A stretch of 64,000 nucleotides of DNA from Thiohalomonas denitrificans (GCA_020725115.1 DYFR01000010.1:1-64000), one strand, 5' to 3'; shown: positions 45,526 through 55,652, counted from the stretch's first letter. Notes: generated by a model from the letters alone, not told the origin. Translations and numbers: made by a program.

Positions 45526-48195
45526 TCAGGAAAGCTGGTTCAGCAGTTCCTGGGCCTGGGTCTTCTGCTTGTCGTCGCCTTCCGCCAGCACCTCATTGAG
45601 GATGCTGCGTGCGCTGTCGGGTTCGCCCATGTCGACATAGGCCCTGGCCAGATCCAGCTTGGTGCCGACGGCATCCAGATCCCCCATATCCATATCGCCA
45701 AAATCGCCCAAATCTCCCAGACCAGATTCCTCGTCCCCCACAGGCAGGGTAGCGGCCGGCTCCATATCCAGCGCAGCCAGGCCAGACTCTGCGGCATTTT
45801 CCGCCGTATCCCCGCCCAGCTCCAGATTCAGGTCGCCCATATCCAGGTCGAGCAGGCTCTCTTCCTTCTGCTTCGGGGCGGCGGGGGCCTCTGCAGACGT
45901 TTCAAGCGCCGCATCGCCAAACTGGAAGTCACCCAGGTCGAAATCCATCGACTGCTCCGGGGCCTCATCCGCGGCGGCCGCAACCGGCTCCGGGGCGGCG
46001 GATATTGCCTGCGGTGCTGCTTCGGGGGCCATCTCGTCCAGACCACCCAAATCGAAATCCATCTCGGCCAGTGGCGAGTCCTCGGCCGCAGCCCCCTTCC
46101 TGGCCACCATCGATGCAGGCTCGGCAACGGCCGCACCTTCATCCAGATCAGAGAAATCAACACCGAGATCCAGATTGAACGCAGCACCGCCTCCTTCGGA
46201 GGAGGATTCCATGTCTTCTGCCAGCGCATCCAGGTCGATGCCGATATCCAGCACATCATCACTGGCGCCGTGTCCGCCCAGTTCCAGCCCGGCACCCGGT
46301 TCCGGGGCAGCGCTGAACATCGGATTATCCGGGCACAGCTCATGTCCCATCATCAGGACCTTGCTCCACAGCGGGCCGGAGCCTTCCAGCGCGGTAAACA
46401 CCTCGTCAGCCAGCGGCTCAAAGGCGGCACGATCCTTGGTGGCGTAATAGACTTCCAGCAGCTTCACCTTGGTATCGTGGCGCTCGGGCTGGCTCTTCAG
46501 CGCCTCCTTCAACAGTTCTTCGGCCTGCTGGTAGCGACCGTAGGCCATGTAGACATCGGCCTCGGTCAGTGGATCCACCTCGGAGTCTGCGCCCTGTGCG
46601 CTGTTCATGCCGCTGACGGCCAGATCGCTGAACAGCGAACTCTCTTCGGACGGAACCCCGGAAGTGGTCTTGGAATTGAGCACCGAGGTGCCGCCGGCGG
46701 TGAGTATGCTCTCGCTGAAGCCGGGGCCACCCGCGCGACGGCGCTTGAAAAACAGGCCCAGCAATACCAGCAATGCCAGCACCACCGCACCCAATCCGCC
46801 CAGCATCAGCGGATCCTCCATCACTTCATCCAGAAAGCTGGGCTGCGCCACAGGCAGCGGCGGGGCCGGACGCACCGGCGCTGGCCTGGCTGCCGGGGCA
46901 GCCGGCTTGGTCTCTTCCACGGCAGGGGCCGCCTCGGCAGCAGGCGTCCCGGCGACGGGAGCCGCCTCTTCCGCAGTGGCCGGTTCCGGCGTCGCTGGCG
47001 CTTCTGCCGCTATCGGTGCGGCAGGCTCGGCATCCACCGGGGCAGACGGCGTGGTGGTCACTGGTGCCTCAGTACCCATCTGCTGCTGCAGGGCGGCAAG
47101 GTCGGAATCCTTCAGCGACAGCAGGCGCTGCATGGAGGCAAGCTGCCCTTCCAGTTCCTGCATGCGATTGCGCAACTGCTCGTTTTCTCGCACCTGCGCC
47201 TCGGTGCTCTCCTGCGCCAGCAGCAGTTCCTTGCGTATATCCGCGTCGGCCTCGCTGCTGGTTGCCGTACCGGCGGCCGCCTTCCCCGTACCTTCCGGTG
47301 CCACCAGCTTGAGGCGCGGCTCCACTGGTGCGGCAACGGCGCGTGCAGCCTGGGCACTGGAGGGGGTGGCTGGTCGTGCAGCGGCATCACTGGCCGCGCC
47401 CTTGACGTAATCCTGCCAGGCACGGTTCTGGGCGCTGATGGCGCGCACCGCATCGGCATGGCTCATGGCCGTGATCAGCGCGGGGTCATCCAGGCGCAGC
47501 ACATAGCCCATCTTGAGCCGGTTGACGTTGTTGTCGTAGAAGGCCTCGGGATTGGCCTTGAGCAGTGCCATCATCATCTGCTGCGTGCTCACCGACTTGT
47601 CGGGACGCATGCGACTGGCGATGGACCAGAGGGTTTCGTCGGCCTTGACCCGGCCGTAGCTCAGGCTGCCGGCAACGGGCGCGGGCGCAGCCTGCGCAGG
47701 CGCCGCACCACTCACGATAACCGGTGCGGCAGGTGCTGCAACCGGTTTGGTGGTGGCAACAACCGGTGCCTGAACCACCGGCGGCTCTTCCTCGCCCATG
47801 CCCGGCGGGTCGATAAGGACGGTGTATTCGCGCAACAGGCGCCCTGAACGCCAGCTCGTCTCCACCAGGAAACTGAGGAAGGGCTCGCGGATGGGTTCGG
47901 TGGAACTGATACGGATGAAGTGGCGCCCGCCGCTCTGCTCCACATTGAAACGCAGGAACATCAACGCCGCCGGCCGATCCAGCCCGATCCGGGCGAAGGT
48001 TTCGTGGGAGGCCAGGCCAACCTTGAGGGACTCCGCCTCGTCCGCAGAAACGGACAACAGTTCGATGTCTGCCTTGAACGGCTGATTGAGGGCGGAGTGG
48101 AGCTTGATATCCCCCATCCCCAAGGCAAAGGCCACTGACGGCACAACGAGTAATAGCGACAGCAACGTGTTAGCCAGCTTTCGCACCATCCTCAC
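45526..48195 (-). CDS. fimV: FimV/HubP-like polar hub protein
   Basis: An 889-aa inner-membrane protein. A signal peptide (about 1-24) is followed by a periplasmic FimV N-terminal domain (LHSALNQPFKADIELL), a LysM-like peptidoglycan-binding segment (about 175-240), a coiled coil (about 325-375), Ala/Pro-rich linkers, one membrane helix (about 470-490) and a long acidic cytoplasmic part with a TPR-like unit. The C-terminal FimV motif DLARAYVDMGEPDSARSIL is intact. Relatives organise the cell pole for pili, flagella and chemotaxis. Confidence 0.95.
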   Translation of the reverse strand: MRMVRKLANTLLSLLLVVPSVAFALGMGDIKLHSALNQPFKADIELLSVSADEAESLKVGLASHETFARIGLDRPAALMFLRFNVEQSGGRHFIRISSTEPIREPFLSFLVETSWRSGRLLREYTVLIDPPGMGEEEPPVVQAPVVATTKPVAAPAAPVIVSGAAPAQAAPAPVAGSLSYGRVKADETLWSIASRMRPDKSVSTQQMMMALLKANPEAFYDNNVNRLKMGYVLRLDDPALITAMSHADAVRAISAQNRAWQDYVKGAASDAAARPATPSSAQAARAVAAPVEPRLKLVAPEGTGKAAAGTATSSEADADIRKELLLAQESTEAQVRENEQLRNRMQELEGQLASMQRLLSLKDSDLAALQQQMGTEAPVTTTPSAPVDAEPAAPIAAEAPATPEPATAEEAAPVAGTPAAEAAPAVEETKPAAPAARPAPVRPAPPLPVAQPSFLDEVMEDPLMLGGLGAVVLALLVLLGLFFKRRRAGGPGFSESILTAGGTSVLNSKTTSGVPSEESSLFSDLAVSGMNSAQGADSEVDPLTEADVYMAYGRYQQAEELLKEALKSQPERHDTKVKLLEVYYATKDRAAFEPLADEVFTALEGSGPLWSKVLMMGHELCPDNPMFSAAPEPGAGLELGGHGASDDVLDIGIDLDALAEDMESSSEGGGAAFNLDLGVDFSDLDEGAAVAEPASMVARKGAAAEDSPLAEMDFDLGGLDEMAPEAAPQAISAAPEPVAAAADEAPEQSMDFDLGDFQFGDAALETSAEAPAAPKQKEESLLDLDMGDLNLELGGDTAENAAESGLAALDMEPAATLPVGDEESGLGDLGDFGDMDMGDLDAVGTKLDLARAYVDMGEPDSARSILNEVLAEGDDKQKTQAQELLNQLS

Positions 48196-48308
48196 TCCCT
48201 AGTTATCCCCTGGGACCAGCGTCCTCGTGACGGGCTTTTAGTATTCCTGAACGGGCAGTTGAGACATGTTCCTCTCAACAAGCTTTATGTATCGGCAGTA
48301 ACTTTAAC

Positions 48309-49319
48309 TCACATATAGTCTTTTACCAAGACCTGAGCGATTTGAATACAGTTTAATGCGCCCCCCTTGCGCACATTATCCCCCACCAGCCACATATCCA
48401 TGCCATTTTCATGGGAAATATCCTGTCGTATCCGGCCAACGAATACGGCATCGTCGCCCGAGGCATCGGTCACCGGGGTGGGCATATCCTCCGCCACGGC
48501 CACGCCCGGAGCCTTTTTTAACAGCTCCCGCACCCGGGTCGCTGTGATCATGTCGCGGGTTTCGATGTGCAGCGCCATGGCATGACCATAAAACACCGGC
48601 ACGCGTACGGTAGTGGGGTTCACGCCGATAGCCTCGTCACCAAGGATCTTGTGCGTTTCCTGCACCATTTTCATCTCTTCCCGGGTATAGCCGTTGGGCT
48701 CCAGCGCGCCGATCCGGGGTAACAGATTGAAGGCGATTTGCCTGGGGAAAATGTGCGTTTCGATGCCCTGCATATTGAGCAGACCGGCAGTCTGCCGCCC
48801 CAGCTCCTCCATGCCATCACGCCCGGCACCGGACACCGCCTGATAGGTGGCGACGTTGATGCGAGTAAGGCCGGCGGTATCGTGGATCGGCTTGAGCGCA
48901 GTCAGCATCAGTACCGTGCAGGCATTGGGGTTGGCGATGATGCGCCGTGCCTGCCAGCCCGCCAGGGCCTCGGGGTTGACCTCGGCCACCACCAGAGGCA
49001 CATCGGCCTCCATGCGGAACAGGCCGCTGTCATCGATCACCACACAGCCGGCGGCCGTGGCGCGTGGCACATAGGCGGCAGAAACATCGGCGTCGGCGCA
49101 GAAAAAGGCCAGCTGTACCCGGGAGAAATCAAAGCTTGCCACATCGCCCACGCGCAGGTGGCTGCCCTTGAACTCCACCCGGCCGCCGGCCTGGTCGGCC
49201 GTGTCCAGGGGATAGAGGGTGCCGACGGGAAAGCCGCGCTCGGCAAGAATGGAAATCAGCGCCTCCCCCACCAGGGTGGAGACGCCGACCACGGCCACAT
49301 CAATGCGCTCTGCCATCAT
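48309..49319 (-). CDS. usg: USG-1-like aspartate-semialdehyde dehydrogenase homologue, probably not a dehydrogenase
   Basis: A 336-aa paralogue of aspartate-semialdehyde dehydrogenase. At the active-site loop the sequence is NPNACT, where true enzymes of this branch have NPNCST: the catalytic cysteine position holds Ala and a Cys follows. Later RVPVFYGHAMALHIE keeps the His. It lies beside the real asd and upstream of fimV, as Usg does in Pseudomonas. A non-catalytic or changed role is likely; function is unknown. ATG 49319 or the next Met (49316) may be the start. Confidence 0.88.
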   Translation of the reverse strand: MMAERIDVAVVGVSTLVGEALISILAERGFPVGTLYPLDTADQAGGRVEFKGSHLRVGDVASFDFSRVQLAFFCADADVSAAYVPRATAAGCVVIDDSGLFRMEADVPLVVAEVNPEALAGWQARRIIANPNACTVLMLTALKPIHDTAGLTRINVATYQAVSGAGRDGMEELGRQTAGLLNMQGIETHIFPRQIAFNLLPRIGALEPNGYTREEMKMVQETHKILGDEAIGVNPTTVRVPVFYGHAMALHIETRDMITATRVRELLKKAPGVAVAEDMPTPVTDASGDDAVFVGRIRQDISHENGMDMWLVGDNVRKGGALNCIQIAQVLVKDYM

Positions 49320-49337
49320 TCAGCCCGGAATATGCTC

Positions 49338-49453
49338 ACCGCAGAGGCGCAGAGTACGCCGAGGAAGACGTTTCATTGCTGAACCGCCCGCGGCAACCCC
49401 TCGGTTATAGAACCGCTCGCGGAAAACATCTCGGCGTTCTCTGCGTCTCTGCG
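49338..49453. repeat. Inverted repeat, family A copy 3, long loop
   Basis: Arms ACCGCAGAGGCGCAGAG and CTCTGCGTCTCTGCGG are 70-80 nt apart. The loop holds a small direct repeat (GAACCGCCCGCGG and GAACCGCTCGCGG). It lies between asd and usg. Confidence 0.8.
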
Positions 49454-49477
49454 GCAAAATTGTTTTGCGCGTAAAAC

Positions 49478-50590
49478 TCAGCCTTCCAGCAGGATGCGCA
49501 GCATGCGGCGCAGCGGCTCGGCGGCGCCCCACAGCAGCTGGTCGCCGACGGTGAAGGCGGACAGGTAGTCCTTGCCCATGTTCAGCTTGCGCATGCGGCC
49601 CACCGGCACGGTGAGGGTGCCGGTGACGGCAGCCGGGGTCAGCTGCTCCATGGTGATCTGACGATCGTTGGGCACCACCTTCACCCAGTCGTTGTGGGCG
49701 GCGATGATGCCGTGGATCTCGTCCAGCGGCACGTCCCTGGTCATCTTGATGGTCAGCGCCTGGCTGTGGCAGCGCATGGCGCCGACGCGCACGCACAGGC
49801 CGTCGATGGGGATCTGCCGATCGGAGCGGCCGAGGATCTTGTTGCACTCCACCTGCGCCTTCCACTCCTCCTTGGACTGGCCGGACTCCAGCGCCACGTC
49901 GATCCACGGGATCAGCGAACCGGCCAGGGGTACCGGCCAGGCATCCAGCGGGTAGCGGTCGGAGCGGATGAAATCGGCCACCTTGCGGTCGATCTCCAGA
50001 ATGGCCGAGGCCGGGTCGTCGAGCAGGGACTTCACCTCGCCGTTGATGGCACCCATCTGCTGGATCAGCTCGCGCATGTTGCGCGCGCCGGCGCCGGAGG
50101 CCGCCTGATAGGTCTGCGGAGCGATCCACTCGACCAGGCCCTTGTCGAACAGGCCACCGATGGCCATCAGCATCAGGGACACGGTGCAGTTGCCGCCGAC
50201 GTAGGTCTTGATGCCCTTGGCCAGGCCGTCCTTGATGACGCCCTTGTTGACCGGGTCGAGGATGATGATGGCGTCATCCTTCATGCGCAGGGTGGAGGCG
50301 GCGTCGATCCAGTAGCCCTTCCAGCCGGCAGCCATCAGCTTGGGATACACCTCCTTGGTGTAGTCGCCGCCCTGACAGGTGATGATCACGTCCATCGCCT
50401 TCAGTTCGTCGATGCTCATGGCGTCCTTGAGCGGCGGTACGTCCTTGCCGATGTCCGGCCCCTTGCCGCCGGGATTCGAGGTGGTGAAGAACACCGGATC
50501 GATGAGGTCGAAATCCTTCTCCTCGCGCATGCGCCCCATCAGCACCGAACCGACCATACCGCGCCAACCGACTAAGCCTACCCGCTTCAT
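49478..50590 (-). CDS. asd: Aspartate-semialdehyde dehydrogenase
   Basis: A 370-aa NADPH enzyme of the Asp-family amino acid and diaminopimelate pathways. It begins [17 protein letters not shown] (nucleotide-binding loop); the catalytic Cys is in [12 protein letters not shown] and the His in [14 protein letters not shown] 50590 gives the normal length (about 370). It lies between leuB and usg. Confidence 0.97.
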   Translation of the reverse strand: MKRVGLVGWRGMVGSVLMGRMREEKDFDLIDPVFFTTSNPGGKGPDIGKDVPPLKDAMSIDELKAMDVIITCQGGDYTKEVYPKLMAAGWKGYWIDAASTLRMKDDAIIILDPVNKGVIKDGLAKGIKTYVGGNCTVSLMLMAIGGLFDKGLVEWIAPQTYQAASGAGARNMRELIQQMGAINGEVKSLLDDPASAILEIDRKVADFIRSDRYPLDAWPVPLAGSLIPWIDVALESGQSKEEWKAQVECNKILGRSDRQIPIDGLCVRVGAMRCHSQALTIKMTRDVPLDEIHGIIAAHNDWVKVVPNDRQITMEQLTPAAVTGTLTVPVGRMRKLNMGKDYLSAFTVGDQLLWGAAEPLRRMLRILLEG

Positions 50591-50620
50591 GTCTCGTTCC
50601 TCTTGAAAAAAAACCATTTA

Positions 50621-50692
50621 ACGCAGAGACGCAGAGGTCGCAGAGAAAAACAACACCGCCATCTTTTCTCTGCGTCTCTGCGCCTCTGCGTT
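50621..50692. repeat. Inverted repeat, family A copy 4
   Basis: ACGCAGAGACGCAGAGG in the left arm and CTCTGCGTCTCTGCGCCTCT in the right, spaced by about 25 nt. It lies between leuB and asd. Confidence 0.87.
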
Positions 50693-50698
50693 GGATGT

Positions 50699-51763
50699 TT
50701 AATTCAATGCCGCCACCACGGCGTCGCCCATTTCGCTGCACGAAACCTTCTTGGTTCCCGCCGTGTGGATGTCGGCGGTACGCATGCCGTCCGCCAGTAC
50801 CTGGCGCACCGCCGCCTCGATGCGCGCCGCATTGGCCTCGTCGCCGAAGGTGTAGCGCAGCATCATAGCGGCCGACAGGATCGTCGCCAAGGGATTGGCG
50901 ATGTTCTTGCCGGCGATATCCGGGGCCGAACCGTGGATCGGCTCGTACATGCCCTTGTTGTTCTCGTCCAGCGAGGCCGAGGGCAGCATGCCGATGGAAC
51001 CGGACAGCATGGAGGCCTGATCGGACAGGATATCGCCGAAGATATTGCCGGTGACGATGACGTCGAACTGCTTGGGCCACTTCACCAGCTGCATCGCCGC
51101 GTTGTCCACGTACATGTGCGACAGCTCGACCTCCGGATACTCCTTGCTGACCTCCAGCACCACCTCCTTCCACAGTTCGGAGCATTCCAGCACGTTGGCC
51201 TTTTCCACCGAGCACAGCTTCTTGCCGCGCTTCATGGCGATGTCGAAGGCCACGCGCGCCACGCGGCGCACCTCGGACTCGGAGTAGATCATGGTGTTGA
51301 AACCGACGCGCTCGCCGTTACGTACCTCGATGCCGCGCGGCTGGCCGAAATACACATCACCCGTCAGCTCGCGCACGATCATGATGTCCAGACCGGACAC
51401 CACCTCCGGCTTGAGCGAGGAGGCATCGGCCAGTTCCGGATAGAGCAGCGCCGGACGCAGGTTGGCGAACAGGTTCAACTCTTTGCGAATACGCAGCAAA
51501 CCGCGCTCCGGGCGCAGCGGACGGTCCAGCTTGTCGTACTGCGGGCCACCGACGGCACCGAGCAGCACCGCATCGGCGGCGCGCGCCAGCTTGAGAGTGG
51601 CCTCCGGCAACGGGTCGCCGGCCGTATCGTAACCGGCACCGCCGATGGCAGCCTCCTCCATCTCCAGGTTCAGCTCCGGCATCGCCTTGAGCACCTTCAC
51701 CGCCTGCGCCACGATCTCCGGGCCGATACCGTCGCCAGGCAGAACTGCAATCTTCTTGGTCAT
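50699..51763 (-). CDS. leuB: 3-isopropylmalate dehydrogenase
   Basis: A 354-aa NAD enzyme of leucine synthesis. It begins [18 protein letters not shown]; substrate-binding region [18 protein letters not shown] is intact. ATG 51763 is chosen; upstream codons lie in a repeat. Part of the leuC-leuD-leuB run, each gap of which holds a family A element. Confidence 0.97.
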   Translation of the reverse strand: MTKKIAVLPGDGIGPEIVAQAVKVLKAMPELNLEMEEAAIGGAGYDTAGDPLPEATLKLARAADAVLLGAVGGPQYDKLDRPLRPERGLLRIRKELNLFANLRPALLYPELADASSLKPEVVSGLDIMIVRELTGDVYFGQPRGIEVRNGERVGFNTMIYSESEVRRVARVAFDIAMKRGKKLCSVEKANVLECSELWKEVVLEVSKEYPEVELSHMYVDNAAMQLVKWPKQFDVIVTGNIFGDILSDQASMLSGSIGMLPSASLDENNKGMYEPIHGSAPDIAGKNIANPLATILSAAMMLRYTFGDEANAARIEAAVRQVLADGMRTADIHTAGTKKVSCSEMGDAVVAALN

Positions 51764-51789
51764 CACGAATCCTCTTATACAAAACACTT

Positions 51790-51856
51790 GCCGCAGAGAC
51801 GCGGAGCCGCAGAGTAAAAACCGAATTAATTCTCTGCGCCTCTGCGTCTCTGCGAC
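51790..51856. repeat. Inverted repeat, family A copy 5
   Basis: GCCGCAGAGACGCGGAGCCG in the left arm, TCTGCGCCTCTGCGTCTCTG in the right. Between leuD and leuB. Confidence 0.87.
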
Positions 51857-51866
51857 AGTACTGGAA

Positions 51867-52502
51867 TTAAAACAGCCAGGGCGCCTCCTGGCGGCGGCGC
51901 GTCTCGTAGGCCTTGATTTCGTCCACATGCTGCAGGGTCAGGCCGATGTCGTCCAGTCCGTTGAGCAGGCAGTGCTTGCGGAAGGCATCGACCTCGAACG
52001 GGATCACCTCGCCGCCCGGCGTGGTGATGGTCTGCGCCGCCAGGTCCACCGTCAACTGGTAGCCCTCCGTCGCCGCCGTTTCCTTGAACAGCCGGTCGAC
52101 GATGGCGCCGTCCAGCTTGATGGGCAGCAGGCCGTTCTTGAAGCAGTTGTTGAAGAAAATGTCGGCGAAGCTCGGCGCGATGATCACGCGGAAACCGTAA
52201 TCTTCCAGTGCCCAGGGCGCATGTTCGCGCGATGAGCCGCAGCCGAAGTTGTCGCGCGCCAGCAGGATCTTCGCGCCCTGATAGCGCGGCTGGTTGAGCA
52301 CGAAATCCGGATTGAGCGGGCGCCCGGAGTTGTCCATGCCCGGCTCACCATGATCGAGATAACGCCACTCGTCGAACAGGTTGGGACCGAAGCCGCTGCG
52401 CTTGATCGACTTGAGGAACTGCTTGGGAATGATGGCGTCAGTGTCCACGTTGGGACGGTCCATCGGCGCCACGATACCGGTCACCTTGTTCAATTTTTCC
52501 AT
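51867..52502 (-). CDS. leuD: 3-isopropylmalate dehydratase small subunit
   Basis: A 211-aa subunit that pairs with LeuC to isomerise isopropylmalate. It contains the family motifs [18 protein letters not shown] and [16 protein letters not shown]. Length is normal. Sits between leuC and leuB. Confidence 0.97.
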   Translation of the reverse strand: MEKLNKVTGIVAPMDRPNVDTDAIIPKQFLKSIKRSGFGPNLFDEWRYLDHGEPGMDNSGRPLNPDFVLNQPRYQGAKILLARDNFGCGSSREHAPWALEDYGFRVIIAPSFADIFFNNCFKNGLLPIKLDGAIVDRLFKETAATEGYQLTVDLAAQTITTPGGEVIPFEVDAFRKHCLLNGLDDIGLTLQHVDEIKAYETRRRQEAPWLF

Positions 52503-52516
52503 ATTAAAACCTCTTC

Positions 52517-52590
52517 AACGCAGAGACGCAGAGGACGCAGAGAAAAGCTCATTAACGATGTTTCTCTGCGTCCTCTGCGCCTCTGCGTTG
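52517..52590. repeat. Inverted repeat, family A copy 6
   Basis: AACGCAGAGACGCAGAGGAC in the left arm and GTCCTCTGCGCCTCTGCGTT in the right, spaced by about 30 nt. Between leuC and leuD. Confidence 0.87.
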
Positions 52591-52600
52591 GGTTGCATAC

Positions 52601-54004
52601 TCAAAACTCGCGCACATCAACGAAATGGCCGGCGATGGCCGCCGCCGCCGCCATCGCCGGGCTGACCAGGTGGGTGCGCCCGCCCTGGCCCTGCCTTCCT
52701 TCGAAGTTGCGGTTGGAGGTGGAGGCGCAGCGCTCACCCGGCTGCAGTCGGTCGGCATTCATCGCCAGGCACATGGAGCAGCCCGGCTCGCGCCATTCGA
52801 AACCGGCGTCGATGAATACCTTGTCCAGACCCTCGGCCTCCGCCTGCTGCTTGACCAGGCCGGAACCCGGCACCACCAGCACCTGCTTGACGTTGGCCGC
52901 CTTCCTGCGCCCCTTGATCACCGCCGCCGCGGCGCGCATGTCCTCGATGCGCGCGTTGGTGCAGGAGCCGATGAATACCACGTCCACTGGAATGTTGGTG
53001 ATCGGGGTGTTGGCCTCCAGCCCCATGTATTTCAGCGCGGCGCGCATGCCGGTGGCCTTCACGGCATCCTGTTCCTGCGCCGGATCCGGCACCTTGCCGT
53101 CCACCGCCACCACCATCTCGGGCGAGGTGCCCCAGGTGACCATGGGTTTGATCCTGCCGGCGTCGAGCCGGACGATGCGATCGAAATCGGCGTCGAAGTC
53201 GGAGTGCAGGTTGAACCAGGAGGCCACCGCCTGATCCCACTGGTCCCCCTTCGGGGCGTAAGGCCTGCCGTAGAGGTAATCGATGGTGGTTTCGTCCACC
53301 GCCACCATGCCGGCGCGGGCACCGGCCTCGATGGCCATGTTGCACACCGTCATGCGCCCTTCCATGGACAGGGCGCGGATCGCCTCGCCGCCGAACTCGA
53401 TGGCGTAGCCGGTGCCGCCGGCGGTGCCGATCTCGCCGATGATGGCCAGCACGATGTCCTTGGCGGTGACGCCGGGACCGACGTGGCCGTCCACCGACAC
53501 CAGCATGTTCTTCGATTTCTTCTGCACCAGGCACTGGGTGGCCAGCACGTGCTCCACCTCGGAGGTGCCGATGCCGTGGGCCAGGGCGCCGAAGGCGCCA
53601 TGGGTCGAGGTATGGGAGTCACCGCACACCACGGTCATGCCGGGCAGGGTGCCGCCCTCCTCCGGGCCGACCACGTGCACGATGCCCTGGCGCACGTCAC
53701 CCATGGGGAAATAGGTCAGGCCGAACTCGCGCACGTTGGCGTCCAGGGTCTCCACCTGGATACGGGCGACGGGGTCGGCGATGCCCTTGCTGCGATCGTC
53801 GGTCGGCACGTTGTGATCGGGCGTGGCCAGCACGGTGTCCCTGCGCCACGGCTGACGCCCCGCAATACGCAGGCCCTCGAAGGCCTGCGGCGAGGTCACC
53901 TCATGCACCAGATGACGGTCGATATACAGCAAGCAGGTGCCGTCATCGTCACAGCGCACCACGTGGGCATCCCACAATTTGTCGTACAGCGTCTTTCCAG
54001 CCAT
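52601..54004 (-). CDS. leuC: 3-isopropylmalate dehydratase large subunit
   Basis: A 467-aa aconitase-family 4Fe-4S enzyme. Cluster cysteines are visible in [14 protein letters not shown] and [11 protein letters not shown]. It starts [16 protein letters not shown], as is typical. First gene of leuC-leuD-leuB-asd; a LysR gene lies divergently upstream with an operator-like palindrome between. Confidence 0.98.
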   Translation of the reverse strand: MAGKTLYDKLWDAHVVRCDDDGTCLLYIDRHLVHEVTSPQAFEGLRIAGRQPWRRDTVLATPDHNVPTDDRSKGIADPVARIQVETLDANVREFGLTYFPMGDVRQGIVHVVGPEEGGTLPGMTVVCGDSHTSTHGAFGALAHGIGTSEVEHVLATQCLVQKKSKNMLVSVDGHVGPGVTAKDIVLAIIGEIGTAGGTGYAIEFGGEAIRALSMEGRMTVCNMAIEAGARAGMVAVDETTIDYLYGRPYAPKGDQWDQAVASWFNLHSDFDADFDRIVRLDAGRIKPMVTWGTSPEMVVAVDGKVPDPAQEQDAVKATGMRAALKYMGLEANTPITNIPVDVVFIGSCTNARIEDMRAAAAVIKGRRKAANVKQVLVVPGSGLVKQQAEAEGLDKVFIDAGFEWREPGCSMCLAMNADRLQPGERCASTSNRNFEGRQGQGGRTHLVSPAMAAAAAIAGHFVDVREF

Positions 54005-54080
54005 AGCCTGTTCCTCTTACGATGGGGCCATCCTAGCCCCGCCGCTCGCATGACACAAATTCATTAATTTCATATACTGG

Positions 54081-54095
54081 ATTCCAATATGGAAT
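54081..54095. promoter_or_regulatory. LysR-type operator between leuC and the lysR gene
   Basis: ATTCCA-ATA-TGGAAT is a perfect 6+6 palindrome that contains the T-N11-A pattern of LysR-type binding sites. It is 77 nt upstream of leuC and 98 nt upstream of the divergent regulator, the usual place for a site controlling both. Confidence 0.6.
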
Positions 54096-54106
54096 ACTCA
54101 AAACCT

Positions 54107-54180
54107 GACGCAGAGGCGCAGAGACGCAGAGAACGAACAATCAACTCATGTTTTCTCTGCGCCTCTGCGCCTCTGCGTTA
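54107..54180. repeat. Inverted repeat, family A copy 7
   Basis: GACGCAGAGGCGCAGAGACG in the left arm and GCGCCTCTGCGCCTCTGCGT in the right. It lies in the leader of the lysR gene, just before its ATG. Confidence 0.87.
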
Positions 54181-54192
54181 AAGTCTTTCAAA

Positions 54193-55068
54193 ATGGACAT
54201 CAGCGCCCTGCAAGCCTTTCTCGCCGTCGCCGACAGCGCCTCCTTCTCCCAGGCGGCGGAGCGGCTGTTCCTCACCCAGCCGGCGGTAAGCAAGCGCATC
54301 GCCGCGCTGGAGGCGGCGCTGGGCACGGCGCTGTTCGACCGCGTCGGTCGCCAGGTGGGGCTGACCGAGGCGGGCCGCGCCCTGCTGCCGCGGGCGCGGC
54401 GCATCGTCGACGAACTGGAGGACAGCCGCCGCGCCATCGCCAGCCTGTCGGGCAAGATCGAGGGACGACTGTCCTTCGGCACCAGCCATCACATCGGCCT
54501 GCACCGCCTGCCGCCGGTGCTGCGCGCCTACCACCAGCGCTACCCGCAGGTGGCCCTGGACATCCAGTTCATGGATTCGGAACAGGCCTGCCTGGCGGTG
54601 CTGCGCGGTGAACTGGAGCTGGGTGTGGTGACACTGCCCACCGCCACGCCGCCCAACCTGGAGACGCAGGTGGTCTGGCACGACGACCTGGCGGTGGTGG
54701 TGGCCGCGAGCCATGCACTGGCGGCCAAGTCGCGCCCCACCCTGCACGACCTCGCCCAGTGGCCCGCCATCATGCCGGCCCACGGCACCTACACGCGCGA
54801 GATCGTCGAAGCCGCCTTCCGCCGCGAGGGGCTGACGCCGCAGGTGAGCATGTCCACCAATTATCTGGAAACCATCAAGATGCTGGTGGCGGTCGGCCTG
54901 GGCTGGAGCGTGCTGCCGCGCACCATGCTCGACGCCCAACTGGCGGCGTTGAAGCTGCCCGCCCTGAAACTGGAGCGGCAACTCGGCCTGGTCACCCACA
55001 CCAACCGCAGCCTGTCCAACGCCGCACGGGCCTTGCGGCAGCTGTTGCTGGAAGGCAACAGTGCATGA
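54193..55068 (+). CDS. LysR-type transcriptional regulator, probably of the leu genes
   Basis: A 291-aa regulator. The N-terminal winged HTH (about 2-60) reads ASFSQAAERLFLTQPAVSKR; a periplasmic-binding-like effector domain follows (about 90-290). It is divergent from leuC with a perfect T-N11-A palindrome between, so control of leuCDB is the simplest reading (inference). ATG 54193 was chosen; upstream in-frame codons lie in repeat A. The next gene overlaps its stop by 4 nt. Confidence 0.93.
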   Translation: MDISALQAFLAVADSASFSQAAERLFLTQPAVSKRIAALEAALGTALFDRVGRQVGLTEAGRALLPRARRIVDELEDSRRAIASLSGKIEGRLSFGTSHHIGLHRLPPVLRAYHQRYPQVALDIQFMDSEQACLAVLRGELELGVVTLPTATPPNLETQVVWHDDLAVVVAASHALAAKSRPTLHDLAQWPAIMPAHGTYTREIVEAAFRREGLTPQVSMSTNYLETIKMLVAVGLGWSVLPRTMLDAQLAALKLPALKLERQLGLVTHTNRSLSNAARALRQLLLEGNSA

Positions 55069-55571
55069 ATCCGCTCGCGCTGTGGCATGCCGATCCACTG
55101 GATGCCGAGGCGGCACGGACACTGCTGGAGCGGGCACAGCAACGCCAACGTCGCGGCCAGCGCCTGCGCCGCTGCCGTACCTGTGTCTTGCAGGAACTGG
55201 TGGCCCGTTGCTGGCTGGGTGAAGACATCGACGCCTTATACCGTCACGCCCTGCCGCTGCTGCGGCAAAGCGCTCATGGCCGCGCCCTGCTGGAGATCGT
55301 CACCGGACAGCTCCTGCTGAGCCGGCGCCTGAACGGCGCACGGCAACACCTGGAAGACGGCTTTCACCTCGCCAGCCGGCTGTTCACCCCGGCCGACTAC
55401 CTGGCGGTGCTCAACCGCCGGCAGCAACTGGCGCACCTGCCGCTCGGCGAGACGTCGCTGCCGGCGGCGACGCTGGCGGAATTGCTCACCACGGCACAGG
55501 TGATTGACCGGCTGGAGGGCGACGGACGACGGCTGCGCGGGAAACATGATCCGACGGATTTGTATGGATAA
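55065..55571 (+). CDS. Hypothetical protein translationally coupled to the LysR regulator
   Basis: A 168-aa, Leu/Arg/Ala-rich, probably all-helical cytosolic protein. Its ATG overlaps the lysR stop (ATGA), so it is cotranscribed and coupled. Two cysteines lie close together in RCRTCVLQELVARC, with a third at the end of that stretch. No signal peptide or membrane segment is visible, and no family is recognised. The stop lies directly at the edge of repeat D1. Confidence 0.75.
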   Translation: MNPLALWHADPLDAEAARTLLERAQQRQRRGQRLRRCRTCVLQELVARCWLGEDIDALYRHALPLLRQSAHGRALLEIVTGQLLLSRRLNGARQHLEDGFHLASRLFTPADYLAVLNRRQQLAHLPLGETSLPAATLAELLTTAQVIDRLEGDGRRLRGKHDPTDLYG

Positions 55572-55573
55572 GG

Positions 55574-55652
55574 CAGATACAAGATGCAAGAGAAAAGATA
55601 AAAGGAGCCACGCATCACTTTCCTCTTGTATCTTTCCCCTTGTATCTATTCT
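55574..55652. repeat. Inverted repeat, family D copy 1 (7-nt units)
   Basis: Left arm AGATACA-AGATGCA-AGAGAAA-AGATAAA and right arm TTTCCTC-TTGTATC-TTTCCCC-TTGTATC are both in 7-nt phase. It lies between convergent genes and contains the stop codon of the MFS gene. Confidence 0.82.

Noticed and set aside
52625-54067. A 480-codon open frame antisense to leuC
   Set aside because: leuC on the other strand has intact cluster motifs; the antisense product is His/Gly-rich and resembles nothing.
49338-54180. CRISPR-like array from the repeated CGCAGAG sequences
   Set aside because: Copies are separated by whole genes, are themselves inverted repeats, and no cas genes are present.
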